Of a DNA stretch of 64,000 bases, positions 44,450-53,070 are shown piece by piece; within the stretch, counting starts at the first letter, position 1; each line of letters starts with the position of its first letter. The translations under genes were made by a program, and so were the position numbers. Under the pieces are notes generated by a model. That model worked only from the letters and a program-made list of their open reading frames with translations, did no database searches and had not been told where the DNA came from. Source of the stretch: an uncultured Pelagibacteraceae bacterium (lineage in GTDB: Bacteria; Pseudomonadota; Alphaproteobacteria; Pelagibacterales; Pelagibacteraceae); assembly GCA_902600485.1 (NCBI GenBank), contig CACKJD010000001.1, positions 1 to 64,000 on the forward strand, given 5' to 3'.

Positions 44450-45280
44450 TTAATAAAGAAGTTTTTTAAATTTTTTAAATATACCCTCTTTTTCTTTTTT
44501 GATCTCTATATCAGATTTATAATTTTCATTAAAAATTTTGTAGCTTTTTGAATACCATTCGCTTGATTGATAATTATAACCTAATAATGAAGCATATTTT
44601 TGAGATTCCTCTACAAGGCCTAACTTATAATGAAGTTCTACTAACCTATGAAGAGCCTCGTCTATAAATGAAGTTTCGTCGTATTCATTTACCACATTTT
44701 TAAAACGATTTATCGCAGCAATCCACTTATTCTTTTTGACATAATGCATACCAATATACATCTCTTTTGATGCAAGATAATCTTGAATTAGATCTAATTT
44801 GTAACCAGAGTCTAGTGCGAAATCTGTGTTAGGGTAATTTTTTTCAATAAACTTAAATTTTTCCTCAGCCATTATTAAAGGTCTTAGATCTTTTTTTTCA
44901 TCTATAATTCTTTCATAGTAAATCATAGCTAGTAGGTAATGAGCATAAGGAATATTTTTTTCATTGGGATAAACTTTTAAAAATCTATTTAATTCGTACT
45001 CAGCATCAAAATAATAATCTTGAGAGTAATAAGAGTAAGCCGCCATTAAAGCTGCTCTAGGTGCCCATTCAGATTGTGGATAGAGAAGTTCAGCTTCATT
45101 AAATTTTTTCGCAGCAAATAAAACGTCTCCATTTTCGAGTTCTTTATAACCTTCCTCAAAAGCTTCAATCATTTGTGTTTCAATATTTTTTTCTTTGACC
45201 ACAGAAATCTTTTCGTCTTTTGAGCAAGAAACCGTTAAAATTATAAATATTAAACAAATAAAACTATTTAAAATTTTCAT
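44450..45280 (-). CDS. bamD: outer membrane protein assembly factor BamD (ComL lipoprotein)
   Basis: BamD is the essential lipoprotein of the BAM complex that inserts outer-membrane beta-barrels. The lipobox 'LIFIILTVSCSKDEK' gives a lipidated Cys near residue 19. The body consists of TPR helices: 'EGYKELENGDVLFAAKKFNEAELLYPQSEWAPRAALMAAYSYYSQDYYFDAEYELNRFLKVYPNEKNIPYAHYLLAMIYYERI' is very close to the BamD pattern (a..Y..a.f.FP.SpWa..A.l..Ay..Y...dy..A...l.rFi.lhP). The length of 276 aa is normal. It follows lpxC and precedes ligA by 4 bp. Confidence 0.95.
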   Translation of the reverse strand: MKILNSFICLIFIILTVSCSKDEKISVVKEKNIETQMIEAFEEGYKELENGDVLFAAKKFNEAELLYPQSEWAPRAALMAAYSYYSQDYYFDAEYELNRFLKVYPNEKNIPYAHYLLAMIYYERIIDEKKDLRPLIMAEEKFKFIEKNYPNTDFALDSGYKLDLIQDYLASKEMYIGMHYVKKNKWIAAINRFKNVVNEYDETSFIDEALHRLVELHYKLGLVEESQKYASLLGYNYQSSEWYSKSYKIFNENYKSDIEIKKEKEGIFKKFKKLLY

Positions 45281-45319
45281 TAGTAAATTATTAACAGATA
45301 AATTTAAAAGCTTAAATCT

Positions 45320-46240
45320 TTAAGCTGTAGATTTTAAAGAATTCTTAAACAAAAAAGAGTGTGGTATATTTTTTTCTTTTAGTTCAATTATAGAAAAATT
45401 CTCATTATTGCTTAATAAATCTCTTAAACCTTGATTTGTTAAATTATGGCCACCCTGACTAGAGGTAATTTTGCCGACCATTCTATAACCAACTAGGTAA
45501 ATATCTCCCAGACAATCTAGAATTTTATGGTTAACGAACTCTTTTGAATTTCTTAATTTTTCAGAATTTAGTATTTCGTTATCTTTTAAAACTATAGCAT
45601 TATCCAAACTTCCTCCCTGAGCTAAACCCATTTTTTTTAATTTTTCTACATCCTCAAATAAACAAAATGTTCTCGAATTATACATATCTGTTAAATCATC
45701 CATGTATATATTCTTATTATTTTTTTGGTTTAAAATTGAACTTTGTTTATATTTAATTTCAAAATCTATCTCTAAACTGATTTTATTTGGCTCAAATGTA
45801 ATAAATTTTTCACCATCTTTGTAAGTAATTTTTTTATTAATTTTGATTATTCTTATTGGTTGATCACTAACGTTAAAACCTACTTTATTAATATTTTCTA
45901 CAAAATTTTTAGCAGACCCATCCATTATTGGCAGCTCCTCAGAATTTAAATCAATTAGAAGATTGTCTATGCCTAATCCACAAAGTGCAGCCATTAAATG
46001 CTCAACAGTTGAAACACTAACACCGTATTCATTTGTCAATTTTGTACAATAGGAAGCGCTAGAAACATTGTGCACACTTGGATAAATTAAATTATTTTTT
46101 TTTAAATCAGATCTTTTAAATATAATTCCATGGTTTGGTGGAGCTGGATGCAAAGTCATTGAAACTTTCTTCCCTGAATGGAGCCCAATTCCAATAAAAT
46201 TTAAGCTATCATTAATTGTTTTTTGGTTCAAAACTGACAT
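45320..46240 (-). CDS. lpxC: UDP-3-O-acyl-N-acetylglucosamine deacetylase
   Basis: This zinc enzyme catalyses the committed step of lipid A synthesis. Hallmarks: 'GIGLHSGKKVSMTLHPAPPNHGIIFKR', zinc-ligand 'VSTVEHLMAALCGLGIDNLLIDLNSEELPIMDGSAKNFV', 'SRTFCLFEDVEKLKKMGLAQGGSLDNAIVL' and the second ligand set 'FVNHKILDCLGDIYLVG' (H...D), with the catalytic His in 'TSSQGGHNLTNQGL'. The length of 306 aa is standard. A 66-bp gap separates it from the upstream ftsA-like gene, larger than most gaps in the cluster, so an internal promoter is possible. Confidence 0.97.
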   Translation of the reverse strand: MSVLNQKTINDSLNFIGIGLHSGKKVSMTLHPAPPNHGIIFKRSDLKKNNLIYPSVHNVSSASYCTKLTNEYGVSVSTVEHLMAALCGLGIDNLLIDLNSEELPIMDGSAKNFVENINKVGFNVSDQPIRIIKINKKITYKDGEKFITFEPNKISLEIDFEIKYKQSSILNQKNNKNIYMDDLTDMYNSRTFCLFEDVEKLKKMGLAQGGSLDNAIVLKDNEILNSEKLRNSKEFVNHKILDCLGDIYLVGYRMVGKITSSQGGHNLTNQGLRDLLSNNENFSIIELKEKNIPHSFLFKNSLKSTA

Positions 46241-46306
46241 GAAACGCTTATAGATCTTTGTAATTACTAAGGAAAAACAAGTTATGTTACAAAAGAATAC
46301 AAATAT

Positions 46307-47017
46307 TTAATCAAAAAAATTAAAAATTTTATCGAAAATACCTTGTTTTTTGTAAATATTTTCTTCTTGATAAACCTCTGATTGATTTATGCCATTTAGA
46401 ACTTTGTAAGCAGACAGACACATCGTTTCATCAGTGTGATTTTTTGAAAATTTTTTAGCGTAATCATATGACACAATTTTTTTTATATCAATTTTACATT
46501 TATTAAATAATTTTTTTAGCTTGTTAATAAGGTTTTTATCTAGACAAATAAATTCAATTTCTAAGATAATTTTTTTAAATTTGATGTTATTTGGTAGATA
46601 TTTGTAGACCTTATCATCAATTACATATTTATTTATAATGATATGAATAATAGATAAATTATGTTCATCCATATAAAATTTTTGAATACAACTTTGCACT
46701 AAATTAGCGACGGCTTTTTCATCAAGTTTCTTTTCGTCGAAAATATTTTTAATACTAAATAAGATGCTTTGATAAGAATTAGACTGAATTGATATATTCC
46801 CATTATTTAAAAAAAAACCTAAGTTTTTTTCTATCTTTCTAATATTTTCTTTTAATAAATTTAAAATTATCTTAAAATTCAAGTCGTTGTTTAAACTATC
46901 AGGAATTTCAAAATTTAAATTTTCTTTATATACGTTTTTTCCTTCTTCAAAAAAACATATATGAATTTTTTTATCAGATATCCCAAAGTAAAAATCTCCT
47001 TTTTCAAAGCTACTCAT
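46307..47017 (-). CDS. reduced FtsA-like protein in the ftsA position (lacks ATPase half)
   Basis: This would normally be called hypothetical, but it occupies the ftsA slot between ftsQ and lpxC. It has 236 residues, against ~420 for FtsA. Residues ~85-190 align by eye with the FtsA 1A-end/1C region: 'KKLDEKAVANLVQSCIQKF', then 'IIHIIINKYVIDDKVYKYLPN' (FtsA 'VLHVIPQEYAID..eGIKNP'), 'EIEFICLDKNLINKLKKLFNKCKIDIKKIV' (FtsA '[30 protein letters not shown]'). What should follow, the phosphate-binding 'DIGGGT' and all of 2A/2B, is missing. The last ~14 residues 'KKQGIFDKIFNFFD' form an amphipathic helix like the FtsA membrane-targeting helix. The N-terminus 'FYFGISDKKIHICFFEEG' lacks the 'DIGTSK' phosphate loop. 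It overlaps ftsQ by 8 bp. Confidence 0.6.
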   Translation of the reverse strand: MSSFEKGDFYFGISDKKIHICFFEEGKNVYKENLNFEIPDSLNNDLNFKIILNLLKENIRKIEKNLGFFLNNGNISIQSNSYQSILFSIKNIFDEKKLDEKAVANLVQSCIQKFYMDEHNLSIIHIIINKYVIDDKVYKYLPNNIKFKKIILEIEFICLDKNLINKLKKLFNKCKIDIKKIVSYDYAKKFSKNHTDETMCLSAYKVLNGINQSEVYQEENIYKKQGIFDKIFNFFD

Positions 47018-47684
47018 ATTTAATAATTTTATTTTTGATTCTTAAATCAATTACTTTAGAATTTGTAAATTCTTTTCTGTTCAACAATTCGCTACTGTAA
47101 TTAATTATTTTTTTATTAAACTTAATTGGATATTTAATAATTATACCTTTACTTAAATACACGTCGAACCTACCGCTTTTAAAAAATTTTATTTCACTTA
47201 TCATTTTATAATCTAAATTTGATAGATTTATTAAATTTACGACATTGTAAATATTTTCGATATCATCAGAGCCTGAAACTGTTGGAAAATTATTTTCTTT
47301 TTGTTCAGTTTTCAATATTTTGCCATTATCACCTAAAATTATTTTATTGTTATCATTTTCAATTATATATATGGGTTTTGCAGGTATAAAATTGATAATC
47401 AATTTGTTAGGAAAATTTTTTTTTATAAATAAATATTTTATATCGTTTCTATTTAATAAATCTTTAAAATAATTTTTACTTATAAATAAAATATTTTTTT
47501 CGTATAAATCTTTAATTTTATTTTTTATTAATTCATTTTTTTCTTCCGAAAATCCCTCAACAGAAATATATTTAATGTTAAATATATTTTTGTTAAGTAG
47601 TTTATAGTTATTTGTTGAAGTTAATATTATTATTAATAAACTGTAAAAAAAAAATTTAATTTTTTTACCTGTTTTTTGATGCAT
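47010..47684 (-). CDS. ftsQ: cell division protein FtsQ
   Basis: FtsQ is a bitopic division protein bridging early and late divisome parts. It has a short basic cytoplasmic tail, one membrane segment (residues ~9-25), then a POTRA domain ('NIKYISVEGFSEEKNELIKNKIKDLYEKNILFISKNYFKDLLNRNDIKYLFIKKNFPNKLIINFIPAKPIYII'). A beta domain follows, starting 'IILGDNGKILKTEQKENNFPTVSGSD', which matches the FtsQ 'lvd..G.vf......LP.l.G' pattern. The length of 224 aa is shorter than E. coli FtsQ (276). It overlaps ddl by 20 bp and the ftsA-like gene by 8 bp. Confidence 0.9.
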   Translation of the reverse strand: MHQKTGKKIKFFFYSLLIIILTSTNNYKLLNKNIFNIKYISVEGFSEEKNELIKNKIKDLYEKNILFISKNYFKDLLNRNDIKYLFIKKNFPNKLIINFIPAKPIYIIENDNNKIILGDNGKILKTEQKENNFPTVSGSDDIENIYNVVNLINLSNLDYKMISEIKFFKSGRFDVYLSKGIIIKYPIKFNKKIINYSSELLNRKEFTNSKVIDLRIKNKIIKYE

Positions 47685-48573
47685 CTTTTATCATCCAGTT
47701 AATTAATGAAGTAAAATTTATTCCTTTGTATGCAGCAATTTCTGGAACTAATGAAAGATCAGTCATACCTGGTTGAGTATTAAGTTCCAGTAAATAAAAT
47801 TTATTTTTGTAAAATTTAAAGTCAGACCTGGTTACACCTCTACAATTTAATAATCTATGTGCTCTCAAAGCAATTTTATTAATTTTATCGTAATTTTTTT
47901 TACTTAAATTTACAGGGATTATATGTTCAGTTTTTGCATTAGTGTAATATTTTGCTTTATAATCGTAAAATTTTCTTTTTGGTTTAAGCTCAATTGGACC
48001 CAGTACTTTGTTGCCCATTATGGCCACTTGTATCTCTCTTCCCGGAACAAACTTTTCGATAAGTATTTCTTTATAATGTCTCATTTTTTTTAGCTTGTTT
48101 GATAATGAAAGCTTATTATTACAAATATAAACATCTAAACTTGATCCTTCGTTAATTGGTTTGATAACTACTGGAAAATTTAAATAATTTTTAATTCTTT
48201 TGTAATTTAAATTTCTTAAATTTTTTATTTTAATATACTTAGGTGTAAGTATTTTGTTTTTCACGAATATTTTTTTTGAAATTTCTTTGTCCATTGCCAT
48301 CATTGAAGATTTAACACCTGAATGAGTGTATTTAACTCCCAAAGTTTCTAAGACTGATTGCATGTAACCATCTTCACCAAATCTTCCATGTAAAGCATTA
48401 AAAATTACATCGGGCTTGAAGCTTTCAACTGTTCTCAAAAAATTACCGCATGGATCAGAAAATTTAACATTATGAATTTTCTTAATTGATTTGATAATAG
48501 CTTTAGCAGATTTAAGGCTTATAAAGCGTTCCTTTGAGTATCCACCCCCCAAGACTAAAATTTTTTTTTTCAT
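47665..48573 (-). CDS. ddl: D-alanine--D-alanine ligase
   Basis: This ATP-grasp enzyme makes D-Ala-D-Ala for the peptidoglycan stem. Motifs include 'VLGGGYSKERFISLKSAKAI' (Gly loop with the S-x-E/R-R), 'DVIFNALHGRFGEDGYMQSVLETLGVKYTHSGVKSSMMAMDKEISK', 'VVIKPINEGSSLDVYI', 'LIEKFVPGREIQVAIMG' and the metal/product-binding 'CRGVTRSDFKFYKNKFYLLELNTQPGMT'. The length of 302 aa is standard. The start is 1 bp from the murB stop. Confidence 0.96.
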   Translation of the reverse strand: MKKKILVLGGGYSKERFISLKSAKAIIKSIKKIHNVKFSDPCGNFLRTVESFKPDVIFNALHGRFGEDGYMQSVLETLGVKYTHSGVKSSMMAMDKEISKKIFVKNKILTPKYIKIKNLRNLNYKRIKNYLNFPVVIKPINEGSSLDVYICNNKLSLSNKLKKMRHYKEILIEKFVPGREIQVAIMGNKVLGPIELKPKRKFYDYKAKYYTNAKTEHIIPVNLSKKNYDKINKIALRAHRLLNCRGVTRSDFKFYKNKFYLLELNTQPGMTDLSLVPEIAAYKGINFTSLINWMIKDASKNR

Positions 48574-49482
48574 TTAATTCACTATTTCCAGTTCTAGTTC
48601 AAGTGATACACCAGTACTTTCTTTTACTCTTTTTTTCACAAAGTTGATTAAATCATACATATTTTTAAATGAAGCATTATTGCTGTTAATAAAAAAGTTA
48701 CTATGCTTTTCAGATATTTTTGCATCACCGAAACTTATTTGGCTGTCTACATTTTCTCTTATAAGTTCCCAAACTTTTTTTTTAATACTATTTTTTGGAT
48801 TCTTAAAAGTACTGCCACCAGTTTTAACTCTTAGTGGTTGAGAGTTCCGTTTTTTTTCTTTTAATTTATTAATATTTTCTTCTATTTGTGTTTTGTCTTT
48901 TTTAGTAGTTTTAAAAGATGCACTTAAAAAGATAAGATTTTTTGGTAGATCTGTTTGTCTATAGTCGAATCTTATGTTTTTTGAATTAATTGTATGAACA
49001 TTACCATTTAGATCCATAACTTGAACAGAAAGTAGAACATCTTTAAACTCTTTACCAAAACATCCAGAATTCATCCTTATACCACCTCCAACAGATCCTG
49101 GTATACATGATAAAAACTCTAGGCCACTTAAATGGTTCTCGCATGCAAAATTTGATACATTTTTGTCTAGAATTGAGCAACCCGCAATTATAACATTATC
49201 CTTATTTAGTGAAATTTTATTAAAGTTTTTCCCTAATTTAATGAAAATACGATTTTGAATATTTTCTGATATGAGCAAATTTGAGCCAGCCCCAATAATA
49301 AAAGGGCTAAGATTTTTTTTTTTTAAATATAATAAAAAATCTTTTAATTCAATTAAAGTCTCTGGAACAAAAAAAATTTTTGCATTTCCACCAATATTTA
49401 ACCAGGTATGTTTTTTTAAGCTATAATTAAATTTGATTTTTCCTTGGATTTTTTTCGAAAAACTATTTAAATCTTCTAACAT
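48574..49482 (-). CDS. murB: UDP-N-acetylenolpyruvoylglucosamine reductase
   Basis: MurB is a FAD enzyme that reduces enolpyruvyl-UDP-GlcNAc to UDP-MurNAc. Motifs: 'KHTWLNIGGNAKIFFVPETLIELKDFL', FAD-binding 'FIIGAGSNLLIS', 'GLEFLSCIPGSVGGGIRMNSGCFGKEFKDVL', 'FDYRQTDLPKNLIFLSASF', 'PLRVKTGGSTFKNP' (catalytic region) and 'GDAKISEKHSNFFINSNNAS'. I place the start at MLEDLNSF (49482), because its ATG overlaps the murC TAA as TAATG. The ORF-track start lies 12 codons earlier inside murC. The product is ~302 aa, typical of the type II (short) MurB of alphaproteobacteria. Confidence 0.95.
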   Translation of the reverse strand: MLEDLNSFSKKIQGKIKFNYSLKKHTWLNIGGNAKIFFVPETLIELKDFLLYLKKKNLSPFIIGAGSNLLISENIQNRIFIKLGKNFNKISLNKDNVIIAGCSILDKNVSNFACENHLSGLEFLSCIPGSVGGGIRMNSGCFGKEFKDVLLSVQVMDLNGNVHTINSKNIRFDYRQTDLPKNLIFLSASFKTTKKDKTQIEENINKLKEKKRNSQPLRVKTGGSTFKNPKNSIKKKVWELIRENVDSQISFGDAKISEKHSNFFINSNNASFKNMYDLINFVKKRVKESTGVSLELELEIVN

Positions 49483-50882
49483 TATTTTCTTATTAATCTT
49501 GGTAACTCTTTTATCCAATTTGATATAGAGCCAGCGCCCATCCCTATCACTATATTTTCTTGATTTAAAAAGTTTTTTAAAAATTTTGCTAGCTGATTTT
49601 GGCTATTCACAAAAAAAACTCTAACTTTTGATTGTTTTATAATTTGTTTTGCAAACTCATTATAGTTTAAATTTAGCTTTAAGTTTTCACCTGCTTTATA
49701 AATTGGACATAATATAACTGAGTCTACTTTCTTAAATGAAGCAGAAAATTCGTTTTTTAAATCATTTAATCTAGAAATTCTATGTGGTTGGAAAACACAT
49801 ATTATTTTTTTTTCTTTGTAGCTACTGTTTACTCCATTTATAACCTCTCTTATCTCTGTAGGATGATGTGCATAATCATCATAGATATCCGCACCATTGT
49901 ATGAAAAAATTTTATTAAATCTTCTCTCTACTCCTTTAAAATTTTTTAAGCTACTTTTTAAAATTTTAAGAGATATACCAATAAAATATGAAACAGCTAT
50001 AGCGGCTGTTGCATTTTTTACGTTATGAGATCCAATTAAAGGGATCACAATTTTTTTTAAAATGGTTTTTTTTTTATTAGGAAGACGCATTTCAATATCA
50101 AAAATAGATTTATTTTTTAAGAATGAACAATTCTTTATTTTAAAATTTGAGTCTTTACTAAAACCATATGTAAGTATATTTTTGATTTTACTTTTTTTCC
50201 AAATTTCTCTGCTATTCTTATCATCTATACAAATAAATGTTTTACCAAAAGATGGTACCTTGTGCATAAATTTTATAAAATGTCTTTTTAGATGATCTAA
50301 AGATTTATAATAATCCATGTGTTCTCTATCAACATTTGTTACTACAGCGTATGTAGATGGAACTTTTATAAAACTTCCATCGGACTCGTCGGACTCCAGA
50401 ATACTCCAATCACTTTTGCCAAGTTTAGCTGAATTCTCTAGTGAATTGATTACTCCACCATTAATTATAGTTGGGTCTAATTTTGCTTTTGCGAAAATAG
50501 ATGCTATTAAAGAAGTGGTTGTAGTTTTTCCATGAGACCCTGAAACAACAATATTTTTTTTTAATGAAGTTATATGTGCTAAAACATCCCCTCTCTTATA
50601 AATCGGTAAATTTCTTTTTTTTGCCTCTCTTACCTCTATATTGTTTTTTTTAATTGCCGAGGAAATTACTAAGATTGTTGCTTTTTTAATATTAGATGAA
50701 GAGTGGCCTAAAAAAAATTTAATACGTCTTTTTTTTAACCTTTCTACATTTTTATTAAGAGATTTGTCGCTTCCTTGTACTTCAAAACCTAGTCCTATCA
50801 TTATTAGAGCTAATCCGCTCATACCAATCCCACCTATTCCCACAAAATGTATAATTTCGGACTTTGCTAAGTTTATATTCAT
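49482..50882 (-). CDS. murC: UDP-N-acetylmuramate--L-alanine ligase
   Basis: MurC adds the first stem amino acid, L-Ala. Order of motifs: 'IIHFVGIGGIGMSGLALIMIGLGFEVQGSDKS' (UDP-sugar-binding Rossmann fold), 'IVVSGSHGKTTTTSLIASIF' (ATP P-loop), 'SDESDGSFIKVPSTYAVVTNVDREHMDYY', 'LIGSHNVKNATAAIAVS' and 'DDYAHHPTEIREVI' near 'CVFQPHRISRL'. The length of 466 aa is normal. It ends in a TAATG overlap with the murB start and starts 4 bp from the murG stop. Confidence 0.97.
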   Translation of the reverse strand: MNINLAKSEIIHFVGIGGIGMSGLALIMIGLGFEVQGSDKSLNKNVERLKKRRIKFFLGHSSSNIKKATILVISSAIKKNNIEVREAKKRNLPIYKRGDVLAHITSLKKNIVVSGSHGKTTTTSLIASIFAKAKLDPTIINGGVINSLENSAKLGKSDWSILESDESDGSFIKVPSTYAVVTNVDREHMDYYKSLDHLKRHFIKFMHKVPSFGKTFICIDDKNSREIWKKSKIKNILTYGFSKDSNFKIKNCSFLKNKSIFDIEMRLPNKKKTILKKIVIPLIGSHNVKNATAAIAVSYFIGISLKILKSSLKNFKGVERRFNKIFSYNGADIYDDYAHHPTEIREVINGVNSSYKEKKIICVFQPHRISRLNDLKNEFSASFKKVDSVILCPIYKAGENLKLNLNYNEFAKQIIKQSKVRVFFVNSQNQLAKFLKNFLNQENIVIGMGAGSISNWIKELPRLIRK

Positions 50883-50885
50883 TAT

Positions 50886-51947
50886 TTATATTAGATTGTT
50901 TATTTGATTAGAGTTTTTGGCCCAATCGTATTTTTTATGAAAAATATGCATATTTTTTTTTTTTTGAAATAATATTTTTTCATTTTTAATCAAGTTTGAA
51001 ATAAATTTATATAAAAAATTTTTTTTAACATCAGTTTCTCTTATTAACCAACCAAGATTTTTTTTGACATAGTATTTTGCATTAAAAAATTGATGGTCAT
51101 CCTTAGCGAATGGGTAAGGTATAGCTAAAAAAGGTGTTTCTAAAAATACCAATTCGTTAATAGTAGATGCACCTGATCTTGTTATTACAAAATCACTTTT
51201 TTTTATAATTTTATGTAAATCTTTATCATATGAAAAAACACTAAAATTCATTTTTTTTGACAAATAAAAATTTTTAAGATCTTTTAAATTATTTATACTA
51301 GTTTGATGAAAAATTTTAATTTTATATTTTTTCGATAGCTTTATTAAGTCTTTATTAAATAAAGTATCGAATTTCTTTGCACTTTGACTTCCGCCTATTA
51401 TTAATATTGTAAATGATTTTGATTTTTTTATAGCTCTATATTTAGAAAGAAAAATATTTTTTCTGATTAAGGGTTTGATCACAAAATTTTTAAACATCAT
51501 TTTTTTTGGTAAATTTTTTATTTTTCTATTATAAGTAAATATTTTATCACAATAATTTAATAATAACAGATTTGATCTTCCTATAACCATATTTGGTTCA
51601 AACAAAAAAATTTTTAATTTTAACATTCTGGCAGCTAAACAAATAGGTACGGACATGTAGCCCCCTGTAGATATTATTATTTCAATTTTTTTATTATTTA
51701 AAAAGAAGTATGACTTTAATATAGATAAGGCAAAAGAAATTATAAAAGGCATAAAAAGAAATATATTTCTGCTAAATTTAGGTAAATCTATTTGCTTAAT
51801 TTTATATTTTTTTTTATTTAGATAAGTAATTCCTCTTTTATCAGTGCAAATGAAAATTTTATTTTTGTCTGATAAATAATCATATAAAACCTGTGCCGGA
51901 ATTACATGACCTCCTGTACCTCCAGTGCTGATGACAATTTTTTTCAT
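50886..51947 (-). CDS. murG: UDP-N-acetylglucosamine--undecaprenyl-pyrophosphoryl-MurNAc-pentapeptide GlcNAc transferase
   Basis: MurG converts lipid I to lipid II at the inner face of the membrane. The N-terminal 'VISTGGTGGHVIPAQVLYDYL' is the MurG Gly loop. 'ISTGGYMSVPICLAARMLKLKIFLFEPNMVIGRSN' matches the acceptor-domain region 'G.GGy.s.P...Aa......p..ihEqN...G.aN'. The donor-binding 'LIIGGSQSAKKFD' and 'VITRSGASTINELVFLETPFLAIPYPFAKDDHQFFNAKYYVKK' are present. The usual 'HEQN' reads 'FEPN'. The length of 353 aa is normal. Confidence 0.95.
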   Translation of the reverse strand: MKKIVISTGGTGGHVIPAQVLYDYLSDKNKIFICTDKRGITYLNKKKYKIKQIDLPKFSRNIFLFMPFIISFALSILKSYFFLNNKKIEIIISTGGYMSVPICLAARMLKLKIFLFEPNMVIGRSNLLLLNYCDKIFTYNRKIKNLPKKMMFKNFVIKPLIRKNIFLSKYRAIKKSKSFTILIIGGSQSAKKFDTLFNKDLIKLSKKYKIKIFHQTSINNLKDLKNFYLSKKMNFSVFSYDKDLHKIIKKSDFVITRSGASTINELVFLETPFLAIPYPFAKDDHQFFNAKYYVKKNLGWLIRETDVKKNFLYKFISNLIKNEKILFQKKKNMHIFHKKYDWAKNSNQINNLI

Positions 51948-51951
51948 ACGT

Positions 51952-53070
51952 TTAAATCTTTCTTTTCGTAAAATTTAGTATTAATCCTGCAAGTATTGAT
52001 GAGCTTAATATTGAAGATCCTCCGTAACTTAAAAAGGGTAAGGTCATGCCTGTTGTTGGTAGAAATCTAATATTTACACCAACATGAATTAACACCTGGA
52101 AAATAATTAATAATATAGATCCAATTAAAACAAGTTTATTTATATTATTTTTTTCTGACGGAATTTTTTTAAATACTTTAAATATCAAAAGTAAGAAAAT
52201 GAATAAAATAAATAATATTATCAAAATTCCAAACTCTTCAGAAATAACTGAAATTACGTAATCTGTATGAGCCTCAGGGACACGTGTATTTAATGTTCCT
52301 TCACCAACACCTTTTCCAAAAAAACCTCCATCAATAATTGCATCAGTTGCTTTTTCTGACTGGTAATTACCACTAGATTTTTTATCGAAAAATGCTGCTA
52401 TTCTATATTTGATGTAAGAAAACTTAGGTAAATATATAATTAAATATCCTAATAATGAGATGGAGGCTAATATTAAAAAGTTAAATAAATAAAGATTTAT
52501 GCCTGACACAAATATAAGACACAGCCACACACAAGATATTAATAAAGTTTGTCCCACATCTGGTTGTAAGACCAAAAAAAATAAAATGGGTAAAACAATT
52601 AATGTGCTTAAAAAAAGTTTTAGGTAATCATTAGACGTAAACCTTGAGCCAATAACCATTGATAAAAATATTATTAAAAAAGGTTTTAAAAATTCAATGG
52701 GCTGAAACCTTGGTATAATTGGAATATCTAGCCACCTTTTTGAACCTTTAACTTCAATTCCAAAAATTGGAACTAATAATAAAGAAATAAAAAAGATAAA
52801 AAAAATGATTACTCCTATTTTATAAATGTCACTTTCTGGGATTGCCGAAAAAAAAATTATTAAAGTTAAACCAAGAGAAATATAAATCAGGTGTCTTATG
52901 AAAAAATAGTAATTATTTGTACCAAACTTAGAGGATGCAATTAATGATGTTGATACTAAAGAAAAAAAAATACCTAATACAATTAAGGATATAAATAAAA
53001 AAAAAATTACTTTATCTAAATTTTTCCACCAATCGTAAATAAAATTATCGTAAATATTTTTATTTTCCAT
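51952..53070 (-). CDS. ftsW: septal peptidoglycan glycosyltransferase FtsW
   Basis: This SEDS glycosyltransferase acts in the divisome with FtsI. About ten membrane segments are seen in 372 aa. Signature segments are 'GSKRWLDIPIIPRFQPIEFLKPFLIIFLSMVIG', 'VLQPDVGQTLLISCVWLCLIFVSG', 'YQSEKATDAIIDGGFFGKGVGEGTLNTRVPEAHTDYVISVISEEFGIL' (the SEDS 'P.aHTDFIfa...EE.G') and 'RFLPTTGMTLPFLSYGGSSILSS'. It overlaps murD by 11 bp. Its position between murD and murG, together with a second SEDS gene (rodA) in the mre operon, confirms FtsW. Confidence 0.96.
   Translation of the reverse strand: MENKNIYDNFIYDWWKNLDKVIFFLFISLIVLGIFFSLVSTSLIASSKFGTNNYYFFIRHLIYISLGLTLIIFFSAIPESDIYKIGVIIFFIFFISLLLVPIFGIEVKGSKRWLDIPIIPRFQPIEFLKPFLIIFLSMVIGSRFTSNDYLKLFLSTLIVLPILFFLVLQPDVGQTLLISCVWLCLIFVSGINLYLFNFLILASISLLGYLIIYLPKFSYIKYRIAAFFDKKSSGNYQSEKATDAIIDGGFFGKGVGEGTLNTRVPEAHTDYVISVISEEFGILIILFILFIFLLLIFKVFKKIPSEKNNINKLVLIGSILLIIFQVLIHVGVNIRFLPTTGMTLPFLSYGGSSILSSSILAGLILNFTKRKI

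Noticed and set aside
46241-46306. Shared AACTTGTTTTTCC / ACAAAGA words upstream of lpxC and hflK as a common regulon box
   Set aside because: The spacing between the two words differs by several bases, and in lpxC the -10-like element is too far away. Probably coincidence in AT-rich sequence.
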